DNA from: an uncultured Planctomycetales bacterium
Lineage (GTDB): Bacteria > Planctomycetota > Planctomycetia > Pirellulales > S012-138
Length of the DNA: 64,000 nt
Assembly (NCBI GenBank): GCA_937982665.1
Contig: CALJLD010000060.1
Span: 21,258 to 85,257, forward strand
Direction of reading: 5' to 3'
Made by a program: the position numbers and the translations under genes. This document shows positions 24,923 to 31,686 of the stretch, in pieces. The stretch's first letter is position 1; every line of letters starts with the position of its first letter. Below the pieces are notes generated by a model, which did not search any database, had not been told where the DNA came from, and saw only the letters and a list, made by a program, of their open reading frames with translations.

Positions 24923-27900
24923 GTGTCTCTCGACCGCGAAATCGATGCTCTTTGCGATGAGTTTGAAGAGAAACTGGGAACACTTGACGCGCTCACAATC
25001 GAAGAGGTTTTGCCGCGGATTGACGAACCGCGTCGCCCGACTCTGCTGACCGAGTTGATCAAGATCGAACTCGATTCGCTTGAAGGCGTCGATCTCACGG
25101 AGCGCCAGGCAGACTACGAAGCCCGCTTTCCGGAAAATGGTCGTGATGTCGTCCGCGCCTATCGTGAGGTTTTCGGACGAGACACCGAGGATTTTGAGCG
25201 GGAAGAGGACGGGAGGTCACTCCCACTTCAGGTTGGCGAATCGATCGGCAAGTACGATCTTCTGGCGTTGTTAGGAGTCGGGTCCTTTGGCGCTGTCTAT
25301 CGTTCCTACGATCACGAGATCGACCGCGCCGTCGCAATCAAAGTTCCCCTGGAAGGCCAACTCGCCAGTCGCCTGGAAGAGGATCAGTTCCTCCGCGACG
25401 CCAAGAACGCCGCCCAGTTGAAGGCGCCGGGCATCGTTTCCATCTACCACTCAGGGCGAGCCAAAGAGATCCCGTACATCGTGGAGGAATTCCTTCCCGG
25501 CGGTGACCTCAAGCAGGCACTCGCCAGCAAGCGGTTTTCGTTCCGCGAGACAGCGACTTTGATCCTGGGAGTCGCGGAAGCTTTGGACATCGCGCACCAA
25601 CGTCGAATTATTCATCGCGACCTCAAGCCTGGAAATATCCTGCTCACCAAGGAAGGCAAGCCCTGCATCACGGATTTTGGGCTTTCCATGCGGGAAGAAT
25701 CTCGTCACCTGCATCACGATGAAGTCTGCGGCGCGCCGGCATACATGGCCCCGGAACAGGTTCGCGGAGAGTCGCATCGCATTACCGCCCAAACGGATCT
25801 GTGGAGCTTGGGCGTCATCCTGTATGAGATGCTTTGCGGCACAACGCCATTTGTCGCAAAGACGCGCGCCGAGTTGGCCGCCGAGATCAAGGAGAAAGAC
25901 CCGCTTCCCCTGCACAACCATGTCCGCGAAATTCCCGCCGAGCTGGAACGCGTCTGTATGAAGTGCCTGGCAAAGCGGATGTCCGATCGATACTCGCGCA
26001 CCGGCGACCTGGTCAACGACCTCAGGGAATGGCTTGAGTCAACCCGGCAGTACAAACACACGGAGCTCTTCAAGCTGCCCGTCGTCATTCGGCCCAAAGG
26101 CTTGCGTCCCTTTGATGAGGACGATGAGGAATATTTCCTCAACTTGCTCCCTGGTCCGCGAGATACACGCGGCGTGCCGGACTCGATCCGTTTTTGGACC
26201 AACAAGATTACGCAGCGCCGCAACAGTAGGACATTTCGCGTCGGCTTGTTGTACGGGCCCAGCGGAAGCGGAAAAACTTCGTACGTTCGCGCCGGCATAT
26301 TGCCCAGGCTGCCTAAGGAAGTCACGGTTCTGCACGTCGAGGCCACTGGCGAAGAAACAGAACTGCGAATTCTCAGACAATTGCGAAGTTTGTTTCCGGA
26401 CCTTTCTCCGGACCTGGACTTGCCTCAGGCACTTGCCACTATCCGCGACGGAAACTGGATGGCAACCGGCGAAAAGCTCCTGATCATCATTGATCAATTC
26501 GAGCAATGGTTGCACGCCAACCGCGCCTTGGAAGAAGCGCAGTTAGTGGATGGATTGCGGCAGTGTGACGGCGGCAATGTTCAAGCGATGGTACTGGTGC
26601 GAGATGAATTCTGGATGGGGATCACGCGCTTCATGGAATCCCTTGAAGCCGGGCTCGAACGAGGGACCAACACGGATATCGTTGATCGGTTCAGCCTTGC
26701 TCACTCTCGCAAGGTCCTCCAACTCTTTGGCGAGGCGTACGGCCATGTTGTGCCAGAGGACGAGGAATCGCGGCGCGAGTACAACGAGTTCCTGGACGCC
26801 GCGGTGCAGGAACTTGCGGAAGATGACCGTGTGGTTTCGATTCGGCTCGCGTTGTTTGCGGAAATGATCAAAGACAAGCCTTGGCATAAGTCAACGCTTG
26901 ACCAGTTTGGTGGCGCGGACGGTATTGGAGTTGCGTTCCTGGACGAGGCCTTTGATTCGGCCCGCGGCAACCCGGCACATCGCGTGCATGCTGCCGCCGC
27001 TCGCAAGGTTCTTGAAGCCTTGCTACCTGACGAGGTCACGGAAATCAAAGGGCACATGCGCTCATTGGCGGAACTTCGCAAAGTGAGCGGTTATGAAAAA
27101 GACGACGCCGCATTCACGCAGTTGCTCAACGTGCTTGATCGTCAGTTGCGGCTCATCACGCCAACAGACCCAGTACTGGGCCAAAGTGCGCTTGGTGAGT
27201 CTTCACAAAGTGCGTCCAATGCGTCTTCAAGCCAGGCCGCGGAAACTCATGTCCACTATCAGTTGACGCATGACTTTCTCGTTCCGGCGTTGCGGAGTTG
27301 GATTCACCGCACCGAACTGGAAACCTGGCGTGGCCGCGCTCGGCTCCGCATGCGCGAGCGCGCCCAACTTTGGAATGCTCGGCGGGAACCTCGCCAACTG
27401 CCATCACTATGGGAATGGTCCGGCATGAAGCTGGCCACCCGCAAGAGAGAACGCAGCGAAGTTCAGGAAGAGATGTTGAAGCAGGCTGGCGGGCTGCGGT
27501 TACGCCAGGCAGGTGCGCTGATGCTGGTCATTGCCGCGGTGGTGTTCGGGATTCTCGCCATTCGCCGGCAAGTCCGCGATGAAGCCGCGCTACAACTTGT
27601 CGTGAATATCGTCGAATCTCCTCCAGATCAGCTGCGCACACATATTGAGAAATTGGTCGCCATCTATCCAGCCGAGGGGCGGGAACTTCTGCTGCACCTG
27701 CATCGATTGGAAGGCGAAGTATCGCCAGACGTATTGCGGCAGCCCCGCGCCCAACGGAATATCGAGATCGCCTTGGCCTCCCTTGGCGTTCAACACTCAG
27801 ACTGGCTCATCGAACAAGCCCCTATCACTCCCTTACCTGAGATCCCTAACCTTGCCCGCGCGCTCAAAGGCGCGGAGGCAAGCGCCCTGGGCAAATGGAG

Positions 27901-29044
27901 TAGTACCTACCGGCAAAACACGGTAGATGAAAATGCACGCCTGACCTATTTGCTGCTGCTCTTGGGCGAAACAACTCCAATTATTGAGATCGCCAAGGAC
28001 AATAACTCTGTGGATGTTTACTCACATCTGCAGGTTGCCATCCCCAATTCAAATCCGGATACCGGGGCACTCGCCGACGTCTTGATAACGGCAAGTGCCC
28101 GGGACGCAGACCAAAACCAGCATGAGCTCAGCAGCCTGTGCTTGATCTTGGCCGGCATTCCGCCTGAAGATTTCCCCGCGGAAAAGCGCGCGCAAGTCGA
28201 GGACAAGCTGGTGTCACTCTACACAACGTGTCGCTTTGCCGATGTGCACAGCGCTTCAAAGTTCGCCCTGGAACAATGGCAAATCCCGCTCCCGCCGATT
28301 GCTCCACAAGATGTGAATAAGATCGGTGACAAAGAGTGGTTTGTGAATTCCTGGGGCATGACGATGTTGCTAGTGCCCGACACGGAAGACTCACCCCTGT
28401 TTGTTGCAGCATACGAGACAGCCGTTGCCCAACTCTTGGAATGCATTCGCTTCGCCAAAGCGAATAACCGGCTATTGCTCGAAGATAATTCTTCGCCTGA
28501 AGACAGTCCGTATGTTGGCTGCCCAATAACCAACATCTCCGGCATAGACGCGCTTCGGTTCTGTAATCAACTCAGTGAAGCAAACAACTTGACGCCGTGT
28601 TATGTACAGACCGCCGATAGTTGGTTTCTCAATCCCGTCGCCAACGGATATCGATTGCTAACGACCGACGAATGGGAAAACACCTGTCAGGCGGGATCCA
28701 AAACACCATACTCGTACGGCTCAACGGTTCGGTACTATGACGAGTTCCTAGCGCATGGTTACGAACATTTCCCAGTTGGCGGATCAAGGCGACCCAATCT
28801 CTGGGGGTTTTTTGACTTTCCCGGGAGCGTTGGCGAATTGACAATGCAGGTCGATGCAAACAACAGGGTCAGGTTCGCAATGTCGGGGCAGTCAATGCGT
28901 TTTCAAGATGGGCCAGAAGTTCACTCCTCGGACGCGAGGGTGCATTTTGACGCTGATTCCAACCCCAGCGCGCTCTTCATGGGCTTTCGTGTTACCTGCC
29001 AACTTCCCGTGGCGAATGAACAACCACGCGATTCGTCCGAGTGA
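24923..29044 (+). CDS. Giant Ser/Thr kinase - STAND-type ATPase - TM - FGE-like fusion protein
   Basis: 1373 residues. (1) About 1-100: the helical N-terminal region seen in ECF-linked kinases (YEARFPENGRDVVRAYREVF). (2) Kinase about 111-375: GVGSFG (118-123), Lys140 in VAIK, HRDLKPGN (231-238), DFG (251-253) and MAPEQ, all intact. (3) P-loop NTPase: GPSGSGKTS (445-453) and IIIDQFEQ (521 on), which match novel STAND-type ATPases. (4) One TM helix about 865-885 (ALMLVIAAVVFGILAI). (5) C-terminal domain of about 240 residues resembling formylglycine-generating enzyme/SUMF1: YRLLTTDEWENTCQAG, SYGSTVR, NLWGFFDFPGSVGELT and MGFRV. The kinase and NTPase face the cytoplasm and the FGE-like domain lies outside. 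It probably signals to the upstream sigma factor. Confidence 0.9.
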   Translation: MSLDREIDALCDEFEEKLGTLDALTIEEVLPRIDEPRRPTLLTELIKIELDSLEGVDLTERQADYEARFPENGRDVVRAYREVFGRDTEDFEREEDGRSLPLQVGESIGKYDLLALLGVGSFGAVYRSYDHEIDRAVAIKVPLEGQLASRLEEDQFLRDAKNAAQLKAPGIVSIYHSGRAKEIPYIVEEFLPGGDLKQALASKRFSFRETATLILGVAEALDIAHQRRIIHRDLKPGNILLTKEGKPCITDFGLSMREESRHLHHDEVCGAPAYMAPEQVRGESHRITAQTDLWSLGVILYEMLCGTTPFVAKTRAELAAEIKEKDPLPLHNHVREIPAELERVCMKCLAKRMSDRYSRTGDLVNDLREWLESTRQYKHTELFKLPVVIRPKGLRPFDEDDEEYFLNLLPGPRDTRGVPDSIRFWTNKITQRRNSRTFRVGLLYGPSGSGKTSYVRAGILPRLPKEVTVLHVEATGEETELRILRQLRSLFPDLSPDLDLPQALATIRDGNWMATGEKLLIIIDQFEQWLHANRALEEAQLVDGLRQCDGGNVQAMVLVRDEFWMGITRFMESLEAGLERGTNTDIVDRFSLAHSRKVLQLFGEAYGHVVPEDEESRREYNEFLDAAVQELAEDDRVVSIRLALFAEMIKDKPWHKSTLDQFGGADGIGVAFLDEAFDSARGNPAHRVHAAAARKVLEALLPDEVTEIKGHMRSLAELRKVSGYEKDDAAFTQLLNVLDRQLRLITPTDPVLGQSALGESSQSASNASSSQAAETHVHYQLTHDFLVPALRSWIHRTELETWRGRARLRMRERAQLWNARREPRQLPSLWEWSGMKLATRKRERSEVQEEMLKQAGGLRLRQAGALMLVIAAVVFGILAIRRQVRDEAALQLVVNIVESPPDQLRTHIEKLVAIYPAEGRELLLHLHRLEGEVSPDVLRQPRAQRNIEIALASLGVQHSDWLIEQAPITPLPEIPNLARALKGAEASALGKWSSTYRQNTVDENARLTYLLLLLGETTPIIEIAKDNNSVDVYSHLQVAIPNSNPDTGALADVLITASARDADQNQHELSSLCLILAGIPPEDFPAEKRAQVEDKLVSLYTTCRFADVHSASKFALEQWQIPLPPIAPQDVNKIGDKEWFVNSWGMTMLLVPDTEDSPLFVAAYETAVAQLLECIRFAKANNRLLLEDNSSPEDSPYVGCPITNISGIDALRFCNQLSEANNLTPCYVQTADSWFLNPVANGYRLLTTDEWENTCQAGSKTPYSYGSTVRYYDEFLAHGYEHFPVGGSRRPNLWGFFDFPGSVGELTMQVDANNRVRFAMSGQSMRFQDGPEVHSSDARVHFDADSNPSALFMGFRVTCQLPVANEQPRDSSE

Positions 29045-29118
29045 TACACGCACGGGCACCACTCAGTGAGGTCACAGAGCATTGCCGGTGCGGACCGGTT
29101 TCGAACCTGGGCAACCGC

Positions 29119-29739
29119 TTACTTTGAGATCGTAAAGCCCCAACTCATGCCAGGACGACGCCGATAGCGTCTCGGTCCCCAATGGTGGTAATAAACCGGT
29201 GGGCCCCAATGCTCTTCGACGATCACCGGTGGCGGAGTTGTGTAAACCACTTGAGGTGGTGCCGAAGCTGCCGCAACTCGCGGGGGTGATTGCTGCGCGG
29301 CTTGCATGACTTCTTCGGAAACGCCTTGCGAATTCATGTGAATGAAATCGTTGGGCTGCATGTCACGAGCCATGCCAACGGTTCGCACGTGCGAGGCGAT
29401 GACAGAACTAGGAACGCCTGAGCGCGTCATGGCAACGATGTCTTCCACCGCCACCCCACCCGGCGGCAGATCTCGGCCCAAGTGTGCCGCAATCTCCGCC
29501 CTGTTCCGAGCCTCGATCTCATCCATCGCGCTTCCGGCAGCTGCGCCGGTGATTCCGCCCAAGGCCGCGCCAATCAGTGCGCCTTCGGCCGCATTGCCGG
29601 ATTGATTGCCGATAATCGCGCCGGCACCCGCGCCAGCCAACGCTCCCAGGCCAGCGCCTCGATCCGCATAGTAGGGTGAAGCGCAACCAGCAGTGCAGGC
29701 CGCCGCCAACAACAGCGCGCCAAGTACGGACTTTCGCAT
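29119..29739 (-). CDS. Glycine-zipper lipoprotein
   Basis: 206 residues. Signal peptide MRKSVLGALLLAAACTAGC with a lipobox-like TAGC (Cys19) and a mature start ASPYYADRGAG. Residues about 28-75 form glycine zippers (GAGLGALAGAGAGAIIGN, then GALIGAALGGITGAAAGSAM). The middle (residues 95-150) is a soluble helical part, and the C-terminus is rich in Pro, Tyr, His, Trp and Arg (YHHWGPRRYRRRPGMSW). Proteins of this sort are outer-membrane or periplasmic lipoproteins of unknown role. Converges with the giant kinase gene; no obvious terminator between. Confidence 0.88.
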   Translation of the reverse strand: MRKSVLGALLLAAACTAGCASPYYADRGAGLGALAGAGAGAIIGNQSGNAAEGALIGAALGGITGAAAGSAMDEIEARNRAEIAAHLGRDLPPGGVAVEDIVAMTRSGVPSSVIASHVRTVGMARDMQPNDFIHMNSQGVSEEVMQAAQQSPPRVAAASAPPQVVYTTPPPVIVEEHWGPPVYYHHWGPRRYRRRPGMSWGFTISK

Positions 29740-29895
29740 GAATCAACTCGCGTGCGAGCCAGGTGGGTCGTGAAATCGCCTCTAGGGCAAGATCGGCAAT
29801 TTTGCGGGGCGGGGATTATTCTCGTCCCCATCATTCCGGTCAAGACGAGAGGTCCCCATCATCGCTGGCAATGCAGGCAAACTTTTCCGAATATA

Positions 29896-30786
29896 CTAAT
29901 CGTCTGCTTGCTTGCGCTGCTTCGCCCGTTCGACGGCTGCATGATACTTCTTGCGAATCTCTTCCAGGTCGACGCTCGGTGCCGGCGTTTTGAGATCCAT
30001 GCTTTCCAAGGCCTCAATCACAATCCGCCCTACGGCCACGTTGCGATACCACTTGCGGTTTGCCGGGATGACAAACCACGGGGCATGCTCCGTACTGCAT
30101 TGCGCGAACACATCCTCAAACGCCTCGTCGTATTGACTGTCTAAGCGGCGTTCGGAGTAATCCGCGTCGCTGATTTTCCATTGCCGGTGCGGATCGTTCA
30201 GGCGATCGGCAAAGCGTTCCAACTGTTCGTCCGGGTCGACATGCAAATAAAACTTCAAGATGCGCGTGCCGTTATCAGCCAGCAACCTTTCAAAATTGTT
30301 GATGTGGTCGAAGCGTTTTGACCATACATGTTCCGGCGCAAGATTGCGGACACGAACAACCAACACATCTTCATAATGCGAGCGATTGAACACGCCCACC
30401 TGGCCTTTGGCCGGCGCCGCTTTGTGGCAACGCCATAAGAAGTCGTGAGCGGCCTCCTCGGCGGTCGGCACTTTGAAGTTGGAAATCACACAGCCCTGCG
30501 GATTCATTGCACCCAACACAAACTTGATTGTGCCGTCTTTGCCGCCGGCATCTTTCGCTTGAAAGACAAGCAACAGCGCATGCTCGGCCGAAGCATGCAG
30601 CAGATATTGCAGCTCATTCAAGCGATCCTCGATCCGCTTGAGTTCGTCCTTCGCCGCTTTCTTGGAAGCGAACTCCCCGGTAAACCCAGCATCCGTTTCG
30701 GCAAGCCTGATCTGGCTGCCTGGCGGAACGCGAAACTTCAGCGTGTAGCTTTCTGTGGAATTCATAGCCATGCAAAGATGTGGCAC
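29896..30786 (-). CDS. ppk2: Polyphosphate kinase 2 family protein
   Basis: 296 residues. Walker A-like FQAKDAGGKDGTIKFV, then GVFNRSHYEDVLVVRV (the lid/catalytic region), ILKFYLHVDPDEQLERFADR, and the C-terminal APWFVIPANRKWYRNVAVGR: all are PPK2 signatures. PPK2 enzymes transfer phosphate between polyphosphate and nucleotides; a one-domain enzyme of this length usually phosphorylates ADP/GDP or AMP, but the class cannot be assigned here. Starts at the Met residues 6 (30771) or 8 (30765) are equally possible. Divergent from the BlaI gene, with 217 bp between, which contains the BlaI promoter. Confidence 0.93.
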   Translation of the reverse strand: MPHLCMAMNSTESYTLKFRVPPGSQIRLAETDAGFTGEFASKKAAKDELKRIEDRLNELQYLLHASAEHALLLVFQAKDAGGKDGTIKFVLGAMNPQGCVISNFKVPTAEEAAHDFLWRCHKAAPAKGQVGVFNRSHYEDVLVVRVRNLAPEHVWSKRFDHINNFERLLADNGTRILKFYLHVDPDEQLERFADRLNDPHRQWKISDADYSERRLDSQYDEAFEDVFAQCSTEHAPWFVIPANRKWYRNVAVGRIVIEALESMDLKTPAPSVDLEEIRKKYHAAVERAKQRKQADD

Positions 30787-30935
30787 GATACGATCCAGGA
30801 ATCACGGCGGTCGCTCCTGATATTCGTCTCAGGCACTGCGGAAATCAAGCAGGCCGCGTAAAAGCCATCGCCAACGGGGAAAAGACCCAGCCAAGCTGCA
30901 ACACGTGCGGACAACAAACTTTTTCAAAATTCGTG

Positions 30936-30976
30936 TTGACGACAAGTGTCGTCATTCGTAGACTACTCGTGTCGTC
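30936..30976 (+). promoter_or_regulatory. BlaI-type operator/promoter
   Basis: TTGACG (30936-30941) and TAGACT (30959-30964) are 17 nt apart, a good sigma-70 promoter for the repressor at 31004. A perfect 16-bp palindrome GACGACAAGTGTCGTC (30938-30953) covers the -35, and an imperfect copy GACTACTCGTGTCGTC (30961-30976, 6 of 8 pairs) covers the -10 and start site, with centres 23 bp apart. The half-site GAC(G/T)AC resembles the TAC-rich BlaI/MecI/CopY family operators, so autoregulation by the adjacent repressor is the simplest reading. Confidence 0.7.
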
Positions 30977-31003
30977 AATAACGGACTTGCCACCTTCGAC
31001 GCT

Positions 31004-31417
31004 ATGAACAAACGCCAACGAGAATCGATCGGCCGTGTGGAATGGGAGATCCTCCAATTTGTGGCGGACCATCATCCCATCTCCGTTCGCGAAGTTGCCG
31101 ATCATATGGCCGAAACCTCCGGTCAGGCACGGACAACTGTACTCACCGTCCTGGAGCGCTTGCGGGCCAAGGGCTACCTCACTCGCCGCAAGAAGGCCGG
31201 CGTTAATCACTATTCGCCCAAAGTCAGCAAGTCGGAACTCGTGCAGGAAATGGTGGGCGATTTCGTGCAAGGCATGCTCGGCGGCTCCGTCTCGCCGTTC
31301 TTCGCCTACTTGGCCGAGTCCGGCGAACTCAGTCCAAAACAGCTCTCGGAATTGCAGTCGATTTTGAAAGAACTTGAAGATCGTGACGAAGAAGGGGGAC
31401 AGCCCGAGGCCGGCTAG
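31004..31417 (+). CDS. BlaI/MecI/CopY family transcriptional repressor
   Basis: 137 residues. Winged helix-turn-helix in residues about 10-75: GRVEWEILQFVADHHPISVR, EVADHM, GQARTTVLTVLERLRAKGYL and TRRKKAGVNHYSP, the typical BlaI recognition part. The C-terminal helices (QEMVGDFVQGMLGG) should dimerise. In BlaI systems the repressor is cleaved after signal from an M56 peptidase, which is encoded next on the same strand (31687). A promoter with two operator-like palindromes lies 30-70 bp upstream, consistent with autorepression. Confidence 0.95.
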   Translation: MNKRQRESIGRVEWEILQFVADHHPISVREVADHMAETSGQARTTVLTVLERLRAKGYLTRRKKAGVNHYSPKVSKSELVQEMVGDFVQGMLGGSVSPFFAYLAESGELSPKQLSELQSILKELEDRDEEGGQPEAG

Positions 31418-31520
31418 CTGTGCGGCAATGCAAGGTTTGCCGAATTGAAGATCCGGTCTCTGTTTCTGTCCTCAGTCTCCGTCATTCATCCGCTGTCCTC
31501 AGTCATTCCTCGTCCATCCT

Positions 31521-31595
31521 CCGTCATTCCCGCGCAGGCGGGAATCCAGAGACCAAACGTTCCGCGCTGGATTCCCGCCTGCGCGGGAATGACGG
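31521..31595. repeat. Perfect 29-bp inverted repeat with a 17-nt loop
   Basis: Arms at 31521-31549 and 31567-31595 are exact reverse complements, each beginning CCGTCATTCCCGCGCAGG or its complement. They lie in the 269 bp between the repressor and the M56 gene. Core sequence and structure resemble the dispersed palindromic repeats containing GTCATTCCCGC found in many bacteria, which may be small non-autonomous mobile elements. A partial copy (AGCGGGAATGACGGG) is seen near 40095. A pyrimidine-rich stretch with repeated GTCATTC precedes it from 31465. Confidence 0.85.
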
Positions 31596-31686
31596 AACGG
31601 GGCAACGAAGCAGGGCAGCACAAAGAGAAACACGACACGCCAAGCGACAAACGGCACACCGTGGCACAAGACGATAGAGACACACC

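Noticed and set aside
24726..25049. 107-codon frame between the sigma factor and the giant kinase
   Set aside because: It overlaps both genes, starts inside the sigma gene and lacks a ribosome site and any domain.
29085..29125. tRNA-like GGTTTCGAACC near the kinase stop
   Set aside because: The flanks do not pair as a T-stem and no acceptor, D or anticodon arm can be drawn.
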